29,709 nt of DNA from Bacillota bacterium (GTDB taxonomy: Bacteria > Bacillota > Clostridia > Christensenellales > CAG-138): positions 1-29,709 of the forward strand of contig JAEYSE010000110.1 in assembly GCA_023435025.1 (NCBI GenBank), in the 5' to 3' direction. The position numbers were made by a program, and so were the translations under genes. Under the pieces are notes generated by a model that saw only the letters and a list, made by a program, of their open reading frames with translations, was not told the DNA's origin and did not search any database. This document shows, piece by piece, positions 16,181 through 23,578 of the stretch; within the stretch, counting starts at the first letter, position 1, and each line of letters starts with the position of its first letter.

Positions 16181-16212
16181 GCGTTCCTCCGGGCATAAGC
16201 CCGGAGGAACGC
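16181..16212 (-). promoter_or_regulatory. Intercistronic hairpin between binding-protein and permease genes
   Basis: GCGTTCCTCCGGGC and GCCCGGAGGAACGC form a perfect 14-pair stem with a four-base loop. There is no following T run in the direction of transcription, so it is probably not a full terminator. By analogy with malE-malF type spacers it may protect the 3' end of the binding-protein message, or partly attenuate, giving more binding protein than permease. Confidence 0.7.
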
Positions 16213-16222
16213 GCGATGACGC

Positions 16223-17419
16223 TTACAGAGTGAGCCCCTGCTCCTCAAACATCGCCTTCACTTCGGTGGCGATGCTCGGGTCTATCATCTGGTTGTCCAG
16301 CATTTGCGTACGCTGTTCTGCAGTGTACTTGCCCTGGGAGATAAAGAAGTCCATACCTACCAGCACGTCTTTTTCCGCCTGGATCAGATCGCGCTTGGTA
16401 TAGAGACCGGCGGCGTCGGGCGAGGTAGAGGTCATGATGTCGATGGATTTTGCAAGGAAGGGTGCACGGTACCACTCCATCACGCGCTTTGCTACGCTTT
16501 CGTCGCACTTGATACCCTCATCGAGGCAATGCTCCAGGTAATAGTCGACGGCCTTCTGCATGTTCTCTTCGCTCTCGTTGCACCATTCCCAGGTCTTGTA
16601 GAACACGGCGTAAGCGACCTTAACGAGTTCACGCTTGTTCTCCAAGGCATCCTTGGTGGCGAGCGTCGCGCAGGGAGCCACAAAGCCCAGTTTGCCAGCG
16701 TCGGATACGCGCACAAAGCCGGAGTCTTCCGCCGCAAACGCGATGGCGTTCCATACGCCCAGGCCATCGCCCTCGCCGCCTTGGAAGCCGGTGAGCGCGC
16801 TGGTCACGTCCATATTGACGGATTCAATGTCTCCCATGCCCAAGCCTACCGTTTCAAGCGCCGCCACCAGCGTCGCCTGCGCGGTCGTGCCTATGGGGTA
16901 CAGCCATTTGGTGCCCTTCCAGCTCTCGGGGTTGGTGGGGTCGGTCGCAAGCTTGCTGTCCTTGCGGGCAAACAGAGCGAGGTTTTCTTCATAGTCGGAT
17001 ATGCCGATCATTTTGATGTCATAACCGGCCATACCGACCAGCGTGCCGCCCAAGCCAGCGCCAGCCATGTCCCAGTCCGCGTTCGCTTCCATCATGGCAG
17101 GGCCATTGGTGAAGGTCTGATACTCGATGTCGATGTTCAGTTCATCAAAGAAACCTTCCTTATCCGCAAACAGGAACGGATAGGACAACGGGGAGCCAGC
17201 GAAGAAACCCAGCCGGAGAGTCTGTCTTTCTTCAAAAGGCTTTATGCCAAACTTGGTGGTGGTCTCCTCCCCGGTTCCGGCGGGTTCTTCCCCATTGGGC
17301 GCGGTGGTCTCCGTTGCGGGAGCGGGGGCGGGGGGGGTCTTGGATTCAGTGGGTGCACAGCCTGCCAAAATAGCGCAGCACATGCCAAGCACCAGAATAA
17401 TGGACAGCAGTTTTTTCAC
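16223..17419 (-). CDS. ABC transporter substrate-binding lipoprotein, NitT/TauT (SsuA/THI5-like) family
   Basis: A 398-residue exported lipoprotein. The GTG start at 17419 follows an ideal AGGAGG; the signal sequence KKLLSIILVLGMCCAILAGC ends in the lipobox LAGC, giving a lipid-anchored cysteine at about residue 21. A Pro/Thr/Glu-rich linker of about 40 residues follows, then the binding domain starting TLRLGFFAGSP. Other recognisable parts are KEGFFDELNIDIEY and the central GVWNAIAFAAED. Such proteins capture sulfonates, nitrate, pyrimidines or aromatic acids outside the cell and hand them to the permeases. It is translated 42 bases after the LarA-like gene and is followed by a stable hairpin. 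Confidence 0.88.
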   Translation of the reverse strand: MKKLLSIILVLGMCCAILAGCAPTESKTPPAPAPATETTAPNGEEPAGTGEETTTKFGIKPFEERQTLRLGFFAGSPLSYPFLFADKEGFFDELNIDIEYQTFTNGPAMMEANADWDMAGAGLGGTLVGMAGYDIKMIGISDYEENLALFARKDSKLATDPTNPESWKGTKWLYPIGTTAQATLVAALETVGLGMGDIESVNMDVTSALTGFQGGEGDGLGVWNAIAFAAEDSGFVRVSDAGKLGFVAPCATLATKDALENKRELVKVAYAVFYKTWEWCNESEENMQKAVDYYLEHCLDEGIKCDESVAKRVMEWYRAPFLAKSIDIMTSTSPDAAGLYTKRDLIQAEKDVLVGMDFFISQGKYTAEQRTQMLDNQMIDPSIATEVKAMFEEQGLTL

Positions 17420-17461
17420 GTTGTTCCTCCTGATTGTTATTTTATTTTGCATGGGCTGACG

Positions 17462-18910
17462 CTAGATCTGATCGTCTTTCATGCAAATATGCATCGCCGC
17501 TGTGGTGAACGCCTTGGGGAGAGCCAGGATATTGGGGTTTTCGCCTACGAACTTTTTCTTTGCGTCGGCAAGGGCTTCCTCAAATGTCGCACGCGTCTTC
17601 ATGCCCATGCCGCGCGCCCAGCCCGGCTCCATAGCGCCAACGATATAGATGGCGGATGTATGCATTTCCGCGATATGCCCGCAGGAGATCATGGAAAACG
17701 CGTGGAAGGGATGGTACCCGTAATTGAAGCGGTACTGGTCCGTGTACTCCTTGCGCGTGGAGAAATATTCGCCGTACTTGGCGACGTCGGGCAGTATGTT
17801 GTTGTAATTCTTCTGGAATACGTTGTACGTATCCTCATAGGAGGGGAACTCCTCCTTATGCCAATAGCCGTTGCAGATGGAGGAGCAGATGACGACGCAA
17901 TTGTCGCTCATGACGCGCTTGTGCCGTAAAATCTGAGCGGAAATGGCCTGCATCATCAGGATTGGGTTGGTACCCATACCGTTTCCGTAATGGAACGCCT
18001 GCGGCATACCGAACACCATGACGTCGTACTTCTTATCCGACCATTTGGCGTAGGTACGCTTGTCCGCGATATTCCAGCAAACCGGCTGGATTTCCTTGGC
18101 GTAGCCCGCCACGACGGCAATCTGGTTGGCACGGGTATCCAGGATCGCGTCGCAGACGAAGAACTTCTTCTTCATGCACGCTTCCATGTGCATGCCGATA
18201 TAGTCGAACTTACGGCGCATCAGGCTGTGGGTAGTGGTGGGCGTAAAATCGGCCCTGTGCATGACTTCAGGGTTGTGGTGTTCGCCGATGCAGCGCCAGT
18301 GGGTGATGCCGGTGGCGCAATGCTTGTAGCCGCCGGAGTACCCGCCGTAGGGGTTGCCCATAGAGTGCCCGATGAGCACTGCAAAATCGGAATCGAACAC
18401 TTCCTTGTTCATGATGACATGGTCGCCCAGCTCATCATGGCCCAGATCGATCAGGTTGTCGTAATCCTCGCTGTCGTGGTTGACAATCTGTTTGGTGAAC
18501 CAGAACTCGTGGAACAGCTTGTTACCAAGCAGTGACCGAAGTTCGGATTCCGTGTTCTTGCGGTGCAGGCCGTTGCTGCAAATGAGCTTGATATCCTTCT
18601 TTTCAACGCCCGCTTTATATAGCTCCTCCAAAATGATGGGGATGGATACGATGCGATGGGCGGTAGGCTGCGTACCGCCCTTTACGCGGTCGGGAAACAC
18701 GATCGTGACTTTGTCGCCCTTTTTCACGCTTTGGGATATAGGGGGCATCCCAATGGGGTTTAAAATCGCCTTGCGTGTCTCCTCCTCGATCCTGTCAAAC
18801 GGAATATGCGGCGGATCGGGATACGTTTCGCCGGGAATAAAAATGTCGGTTGCTCCGTCGGGCAAATTCGCTTCCATGAAGCCCTGGCCGTACTCAAAAT
18901 TTACTTTCAT
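17462..18910 (-). CDS. LarA family protein (nickel-pincer 2-hydroxyacid racemase/epimerase superfamily), variant active site
   Basis: A 482-residue cytoplasmic protein of the lactate racemase (LarA, DUF2088) superfamily, whose members use a nickel pincer nucleotide to invert or transform 2-hydroxyacids. The N-terminus has the YGQG motif. By alignment from memory to Lactiplantibacillus LarA, Lys196 in YSGGYK matches the cofactor-attaching Lys184, His212 matches the nickel ligand His200, and His116 in NGLHRKNT matches catalytic His108. The second catalytic histidine (His174) is replaced by Asn186 in GNPYGG. So the cofactor site looks intact while one of the two acid/base groups is absent. No larB, larC or larE cofactor genes occur in the window. 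The start ATG shares one base with the preceding TAA and follows AGGAGAG. It lies between a hydroxyacid dehydrogenase gene and the transporter genes, so the imported compound is likely a hydroxyacid. Confidence 0.8.
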   Translation of the reverse strand: MKVNFEYGQGFMEANLPDGATDIFIPGETYPDPPHIPFDRIEEETRKAILNPIGMPPISQSVKKGDKVTIVFPDRVKGGTQPTAHRIVSIPIILEELYKAGVEKKDIKLICSNGLHRKNTESELRSLLGNKLFHEFWFTKQIVNHDSEDYDNLIDLGHDELGDHVIMNKEVFDSDFAVLIGHSMGNPYGGYSGGYKHCATGITHWRCIGEHHNPEVMHRADFTPTTTHSLMRRKFDYIGMHMEACMKKKFFVCDAILDTRANQIAVVAGYAKEIQPVCWNIADKRTYAKWSDKKYDVMVFGMPQAFHYGNGMGTNPILMMQAISAQILRHKRVMSDNCVVICSSICNGYWHKEEFPSYEDTYNVFQKNYNNILPDVAKYGEYFSTRKEYTDQYRFNYGYHPFHAFSMISCGHIAEMHTSAIYIVGAMEPGWARGMGMKTRATFEEALADAKKKFVGENPNILALPKAFTTAAMHICMKDDQI

Positions 18911-19821
18911 TATAACTCTCCTATACCGGAATAATAGTTGCGGAACATCGCCGCGAGTGAACTGGTGTCTTTTTTGGCAAGGCCAACGCCCTTGGCGTTT
19001 TCATTCAGACTTTGCACAAAACCTGCAATGAGAGGGCTTGCGCCCGCCTCTTTTGCCATTTGGAGGCCCAGCCCGGCGTCCTTGCATAAAAGCTCGATCG
19101 TGAATGTCGGGCTGTCGTACCTGTCGTCCACGATTCGCCCTGCGGTCTCCCGGAACAGGCCGCTTACCGTGGCGGCTCCGCTTTCTGTGATTACTTCATA
19201 GAATGTCTTGCGGTCTATGCCCATGACGTCGGTTAGCGCCATGACTTCAGCGCTGACACCGTTGATGACGGAGAACATCAGTTGGTTTAAAAGTTTGAAC
19301 GTGTTCCCGGCGCCGGTCTCCCCAACGCGGACAACGCGCTTCGCGCATGAGCTAAGCGGCGGCGTTACCCGCCCGATTGCTTCTTCGCTGCCTCCCGCCG
19401 GCATCAACCAGTTGCCGGCCGCGCTCGGCCTCCCCAATATCGGAGCGTCCACATACTTTGCCTGCATGCGGGCGGCGCGCTTGGCGCCTTCCACGGAGGT
19501 CTGAGGGGAAACGGTGCTGGTATCCACCAGTACGTGGTTTTCCGTAAGGCTTGGCAGGAGTGCGTCCACCGTTTCAAGCACATGCTGCGGCGCAGGGAGA
19601 GACATAATAATGATGTCGGCACTTTTTGCGACAGCGTCAGGCGTTTGTACAAGGGAAGCGTTGTGCTCCGTTATAAAAGCTTGAGCCTGCGGAAAGGGAT
19701 CGTAGGCGGTTACCCGATATCCGGCATCCTGCATACGAGTGAGCATGCACCGGCCCATTACCCCAACGCCGATAAGACCAATTTCCATTTCTTTATTTTT
19801 TAATGCGGTCGAGAATGTCAT
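18910..19821 (-). CDS. NAD(P)-dependent beta-hydroxyacid dehydrogenase (3-hydroxyisobutyrate dehydrogenase family)
   Basis: A 303-residue enzyme with an N-terminal Rossmann domain (GLIGVGVMG) and an all-helical C-terminal domain. The family lysine lies in GAGNTFKLLNQ, and the substrate loop reads DAPILGRPSAAGNW. The arginine in this GRP-S-A loop differs from the common SGG-x-GA and recalls the GRTSANA loop of the sulfolactaldehyde reductase YihU, but similar loops occur in other branches. The start at 19821 is chosen because a perfect AAGGAGG sits eight bases before it, inside the end of the phosphodiesterase gene; the ATG at 19788 has no ribosome site. The resulting 29-base overlap implies coupling. 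It would interconvert a 2- or 3-hydroxyacid and its oxo form, paired with the LarA-like protein. Confidence 0.85.
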   Translation of the reverse strand: MTFSTALKNKEMEIGLIGVGVMGRCMLTRMQDAGYRVTAYDPFPQAQAFITEHNASLVQTPDAVAKSADIIIMSLPAPQHVLETVDALLPSLTENHVLVDTSTVSPQTSVEGAKRAARMQAKYVDAPILGRPSAAGNWLMPAGGSEEAIGRVTPPLSSCAKRVVRVGETGAGNTFKLLNQLMFSVINGVSAEVMALTDVMGIDRKTFYEVITESGAATVSGLFRETAGRIVDDRYDSPTFTIELLCKDAGLGLQMAKEAGASPLIAGFVQSLNENAKGVGLAKKDTSSLAAMFRNYYSGIGEL

Positions 19822-21754
19822 ACAGCACGCCTCCTTCTGCCTGGGCCGGTACGTCCATATCCATCAGTTTGGATATTGTGGGCGCAACGTCAATGATCTT
19901 TGCTGTCAAACGCCGTTCGTAGCGCGGCACGCCGGGGCCCGAAAGCACGAGGAGCGCATGCATGTCGTGCAGGGAAGGCAGGGCAAGGTGCACGCCGGTA
20001 AAGTTACCGCACAGCACCGCGGGTTCGTACAACTCGGGGTTGCTTACGATCCGCTCCGATCCGTCCCTGTATTTAATGGCGGTACGGTATATAAACGGGT
20101 GGGACATATAGCCCGGTTTCCAGGCATACAGCACGTCGCCGATGCGATCATACCCAGGGCCTTCGAATATGCCCAAAGTACCGGATTCCTTCTTGGTGAT
20201 GGCAAGGGCCACCACGCTCTCTCCCGTTTCGGGGTCTTTCATGTTGAGAAGCGCGCGGATGATTTCCTGCTGGACTCTCTCGTAGTCCTCCGGTTCTACG
20301 ATGCCCTGCGGATCCCGCCCTTTCAGGTTGATGAATATATGGGCATGGCAAGGTTCCAAGGGATGGCATTTGGTGTTTTTCCAGTTGATCTTGAGGTTGC
20401 TGGGATCGTCGGTGGTCAGGTCCAGTACATACTCAAGCAAGCCCGCGCGGGAAAGGTGCTCCTTTACATAGGGGTTCCAATTCAGGTGCGTCATGCCGTG
20501 ATCGGAAATGAGCACGACATACGTATTCTCAAGATCCACCGCCTCAAGAATTTTGCCGATGTTTTCGTCCACCTGCGCATAGGTTTTACGGATCATATCC
20601 ATGCACCACTCGGCTTTGTCCGGGTCGTACACCCGCGCCTTCTTTACCACGCCACCGGCCAGGACATGCTCAATATGATCGATTGTACCTACCCATGAGA
20701 ACGCGAGATCCCATTCCTTATTTGTAAGCACATACTTTGTGGCGTTGCCCCACCAATTGGCGTGCAGGCCCAGCTGTTCAAGATAGGTGTTGCCGTCCAT
20801 CCAGCCGTCCATGAATGCCCAAGGATCGTCCACTTCCATAAACGCGCCGGCGATGGCTTCCACTTCTTTTGATAGAGTCTGCGGCATGGAATACGGCTCA
20901 GCGGTATTGATAGAGGACTGATAAAGCTTAAAGTGCGCGGCATCCGGCGAGAGTTCGAGTATCTGGAAGCGGAACCGGCCGTCCCTCTGGTAATCCCGTG
21001 CCTTGAAGTTGCGCACGATCCAGGGGCCGTAATCGCCTTTCTGGATATCCGTCACGGCTTTTGCGGCGTCCTTGGTTTCGCTGATGAGCATCCTGTCATA
21101 CCCGGCGGGTGTGGAGGCGTAAACGGCTACCTGCATGGTATAGCCTTCCACATAGGCGGGCGGTACGGTGATTTCAAACTCCAGCACCGGCCTGTGGCTG
21201 TGCGGCAGGTTGATCCAATCCTTTGCGGGGCTGAGGGTTATCTTTTTTGCCCTTCCGGGAATTTGATTGCATTTTAACAGCCTGTCCGAGTAAACGGCGC
21301 TGGAAGCGACGTCCCAAAGCGGCATATAGAAATAGCGGAAAGGCGGGTTGAGCGCGCCCGCAAGCTGCACACCGTCATCTTCCGTAATGGCGCCCAGCGG
21401 GAAAGTGACGGGCCAGTTAATGAGCGCCGTTTTCTTCCCCTGGCGCTTAGCGACGTCCCACAGCGTTTCGCACAGGACTTCGTTGCGGTCAAAGGAAGTA
21501 TGCCAGTGATCCAGTTCTTCTCCAGCGTGCTTTACCATAAGGCTGGGAACCCCGTTTGTGCCCGCGCCTGCTCCGCTGACAATAGCGGTCCACGCTGCGG
21601 CGGTAAGAGGAGGGAATACCGTTTCCAAGCGCGAAAATACGCCCTGTTCGATTAGACGCGCGGTGTTGGGCATATGTCCTTCCGCCACGAATTTCTTGAT
21701 CATATCCGGCATTGCCGCATCCAGGCCAAGAAACAGTATTTTTTTGTTTGCCAT
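19793..21754 (-). CDS. Alkaline phosphatase superfamily protein, type I phosphodiesterase/nucleotide pyrophosphatase family
   Basis: A 653-residue metal-dependent hydrolase and first gene of the 11-kb operon. Expected two-zinc site residues are visible: Asp12 in FLGLDAA, nucleophile Thr51 in FPPLTAAAW, the TIDHIEH segment, ISDHGM, and a final histidine in GVHLALPSLHD. The family hydrolyses phosphodiesters, phosphonates or sulfate esters. There is no signal peptide, so it acts in the cytoplasm. A domain of about 200 residues is inserted after the N-terminal part and before the DHIEH segment, as in several clostridial relatives. The ATG at 21754 follows AAAGGGG; the longer frame from 21784 lacks a ribosome site. 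Its role may be to release the pathway hydroxyacid from an imported ester. The substrate is unknown. Confidence 0.8.
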   Translation of the reverse strand: MANKKILFLGLDAAMPDMIKKFVAEGHMPNTARLIEQGVFSRLETVFPPLTAAAWTAIVSGAGAGTNGVPSLMVKHAGEELDHWHTSFDRNEVLCETLWDVAKRQGKKTALINWPVTFPLGAITEDDGVQLAGALNPPFRYFYMPLWDVASSAVYSDRLLKCNQIPGRAKKITLSPAKDWINLPHSHRPVLEFEITVPPAYVEGYTMQVAVYASTPAGYDRMLISETKDAAKAVTDIQKGDYGPWIVRNFKARDYQRDGRFRFQILELSPDAAHFKLYQSSINTAEPYSMPQTLSKEVEAIAGAFMEVDDPWAFMDGWMDGNTYLEQLGLHANWWGNATKYVLTNKEWDLAFSWVGTIDHIEHVLAGGVVKKARVYDPDKAEWCMDMIRKTYAQVDENIGKILEAVDLENTYVVLISDHGMTHLNWNPYVKEHLSRAGLLEYVLDLTTDDPSNLKINWKNTKCHPLEPCHAHIFINLKGRDPQGIVEPEDYERVQQEIIRALLNMKDPETGESVVALAITKKESGTLGIFEGPGYDRIGDVLYAWKPGYMSHPFIYRTAIKYRDGSERIVSNPELYEPAVLCGNFTGVHLALPSLHDMHALLVLSGPGVPRYERRLTAKIIDVAPTISKLMDMDVPAQAEGGVLYDILDRIKK

Positions 21755-21861
21755 GCTGTACCCCTTTCTATCTATCGAACGCATATCTGCGTTTTCTTTT
21801 GGTTCTACATTTGGAGCGGAATATCGAAGAGCGTCATAACCTGAATAGTCGGGTCTATTTA

Positions 21862-21885
21862 AACTGGTATTAATCAGAGTATCAG
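21862..21885. promoter_or_regulatory. Candidate operator, proximal copy (AACTGGTATTA-N6-GTATCAG)
   Basis: Shares AACTGGTATTA and GTATCAG, with the same six-base spacing, with the copy at 22022-22045. The outer CTGGTA/TATCAG arms form an imperfect dyad (CTGRTA-N10-TAYCAG). It lies in the leader, 107 bases before the first gene. The likely binder is the GntR/HutC regulator of the same operon. Confidence 0.55.
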
Positions 21886-22021
21886 ACGCTTCCTATAATC
21901 GTTTGTTTGATAAAAATTTCTCAATGGACTCCTTCAAACTAAGATTTAAAAAGTACAGATGCTTAGGGAGTTTTTTAAGGATATTACGGTGAATTTTCGT
22001 CTGCTTGGATTGTCGCTTTGC

Positions 22022-22045
22022 AACTGGTATTATATATGGTATCAG
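22022..22045. promoter_or_regulatory. Candidate operator, distal copy (AACTGGTATTA-N6-GTATCAG)
   Basis: Second copy of the 24-base element, exactly 160 bp from the first and in the same orientation. It begins about 15 bases downstream of the predicted -10 box, where a bound repressor would block transcription. Confidence 0.58.
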
Positions 22046-22059
22046 CTATCGCGTGATTA

Positions 22060-22088
22060 ATAGTAAACCACCCGGGGGGATATGTCAA
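22060..22088 (-). promoter_or_regulatory. Promoter of the 11-kb ABC/LarA/TauE operon
   Basis: On the minus strand a perfect -35 box TTGACA (22088-22083) is followed after exactly 17 bases by TACTAT (22065-22060). The spacer contains CCCCCCGGG. The distal operator copy lies just downstream. Confidence 0.65.
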
Positions 22089-22182
22089 GTATCTGTACGG
22101 AATGATATTTTCTTATCAAAATGTTTGCCCAGTTAGCGTATACCAAGTGAAATGTACCGAATAGGCTTGTGCGTGATAAAAT

Positions 22183-22212
22183 GAAAAAGTCAACCTCATG
22201 GTTGACTTTTTC
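22183..22212 (-). terminator. Terminator of the iron alcohol dehydrogenase gene
   Basis: A perfect 13-pair stem, GAAAAAGTCAACC with GGTTGACTTTTTC, and a TCAT loop. It lies 23 bases beyond the stop codon of the minus-strand dehydrogenase gene. With A and T runs on both sides it could work in both directions, isolating the dehydrogenase from the promoter that follows. Confidence 0.85.
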
Positions 22213-22234
22213 GTATGCCTTTCCTGAATTTTTC

Positions 22235-23386
22235 CTACTCCTCATACGCCCTACGGAAAAGCTCCCAATAGCCCTCCTTGGTCAGTTCCCTCGGATTGCT
22301 TGCGTTGGAGCTGTTCTTTACGGACAGTTCCGCCAGACGTTCGAAATCACCCGGATTGACGTTCAATGTTTTTATGCCGGGCAAGCCGATTTCTTTGGAT
22401 AGATTCCGAATATGCTCAATACCCTTTGCGGCGGCTTTACCGTCATCAGCTTCCGCTATTCCCATGGCCCGTGCTATCTTAGCGTACTTGTGTTCCACGG
22501 CAGGCAGGTTGTACTCCATAACATAGGGGAGCAATATTGCGTTGCACATGCCGTGCGGCGCATCATACATGCTGCCTAAAGCCTCCGCAATACAGTGTAC
22601 GGAGGCGACGTCGGCATGGCTAAAGGACAGGCCGGCAAGCAGGCTCCCCATCAGCATGCGATCCCTTGCTTCCAGATTGGAGCCATTTTTGACAGCCTCC
22701 ACGATACTCCCGGCAATATACGCAACCGCATACAAGCCCACGGCCTCCGCGATCGGCTCCGTGCAGGCGGCAGTATAGCCTTCTATTGCGTGCGTCAGGG
22801 CATCTATACCCGTGGCCGCCGTAATCAGCGGGGGTACGCTAAGTGTCAATTCAGGGTCTATGATTGCCGTCTTTGCCGCAATCGACGTGCTCTTTACGGT
22901 GAACTTGAATTTTTCCTTTGTATCCGTGATGACGGAGGAAAACGTCACCTCGCTGCCGGTGCCCGCCGTAGTGGGTATGGTCAGTATGGGCAGGCAATCG
23001 TCCTTTATTTTTCCTTTGCCCTCATAGCTTCTTATCACGCCGCCCTGTTTCGCTAAGACTGACACCGCCTTTGCCGCGTCGATGGGGCTTCCGCCGCCGA
23101 ACGCCACCAACGTGTCCACCGCTTCTTCCCTGGCTTTGTTTGCGCAGGCCTCCACGTTATAGTCCTTGGGATTGCCCTCGATCTCATCATATAGGAGGAA
23201 AGGGATGCCCTCCGCATGGATCAGTTCCGTTACCTTTTGTACCATTCCCGTTCCGACAAGCCCTTTGTCGGTAATCACCATGACCTTCTTTGCATGCAGT
23301 AATTTCAGCTCTTCACCCAATAGATGAATAGCACCCGCACCATAGCGTATTTTGGTGGGAAGCAGAAAATCAAAGGAACCAATCAT
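22235..23386 (-). CDS. Iron-containing (group III) alcohol dehydrogenase
   Basis: A 383-residue cytoplasmic NAD(P)-dependent dehydrogenase of the FucO/1,3-propanediol dehydrogenase family. The nucleotide-binding GGGSPIDAAK lies at 97-106 and TTAGTGSE at 139-146. The metal ligands Asp195, His199, His264 and His278 are all present (TGIDALTHAIE, SVHCIAEALG, APHGMCN). The conserved second histidine of the HxxxH motif (FucO His267) is Glu268 here, which should alter the proton relay but not metal binding. The ATG follows GAGG. It is a single-gene unit between terminators at 22183 and 23486. It probably reduces an aldehyde in fermentation; the substrate is unknown. Confidence 0.9.
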   Translation of the reverse strand: MIGSFDFLLPTKIRYGAGAIHLLGEELKLLHAKKVMVITDKGLVGTGMVQKVTELIHAEGIPFLLYDEIEGNPKDYNVEACANKAREEAVDTLVAFGGGSPIDAAKAVSVLAKQGGVIRSYEGKGKIKDDCLPILTIPTTAGTGSEVTFSSVITDTKEKFKFTVKSTSIAAKTAIIDPELTLSVPPLITAATGIDALTHAIEGYTAACTEPIAEAVGLYAVAYIAGSIVEAVKNGSNLEARDRMLMGSLLAGLSFSHADVASVHCIAEALGSMYDAPHGMCNAILLPYVMEYNLPAVEHKYAKIARAMGIAEADDGKAAAKGIEHIRNLSKEIGLPGIKTLNVNPGDFERLAELSVKNSSNASNPRELTKEGYWELFRRAYEE

Positions 23387-23485
23387 GTTTTACCTCTTTC
23401 TTTGGTTGGATATTTCGTTTATGATGCCTACTCATATCCTACAGCAGAAGAGAATGAAAGCAAGAGGGAATGTCATTAAAGAACT

Positions 23486-23520
23486 AAAAAATGGTCTTCC
23501 CGAAGGAAGACCATTTTTTT
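23486..23520 (-). terminator. Terminator of the arsR-permease unit
   Basis: The stem AATGGTCTTCC with GGAAGACCATT and a CGAA loop is extended by A and T runs on each side, so it may act in both directions. It follows the small 46-residue gene on the minus strand and precedes the iron dehydrogenase gene. Confidence 0.82.
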
Positions 23521-23578
23521 AGGTTATTGAGAGTGACCTGAAATTCGCCTTTGAAATATAAGCGTTGCATCTCATGCA

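Larger units (their letters stand above)
21755..22059 (-). promoter_or_regulatory. Long untranslated leader of the 11-kb operon
   Basis: About 300 nt separate the predicted transcription start from the first ATG. I see no open frame with a ribosome site in it. It contains both candidate operators and, directly upstream of the ribosome site, a small hairpin AACGCA-TATC-TGCGTT (21779-21794). No known riboswitch was recognised. Confidence 0.45.

Noticed and set aside
16304..17929. Plus-strand reading frame of 541 codons across the binding-protein and LarA-like genes
   Set aside because: Both minus-strand genes are certain from motifs and ribosome sites; the antisense frame is low in stop codons because of GC-rich third positions.
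22057..22245. Minus-strand frame of 62 codons upstream of the 11-kb operon
   Set aside because: It runs through the terminator hairpin of the iron dehydrogenase gene and the operon promoter and has no ribosome site.
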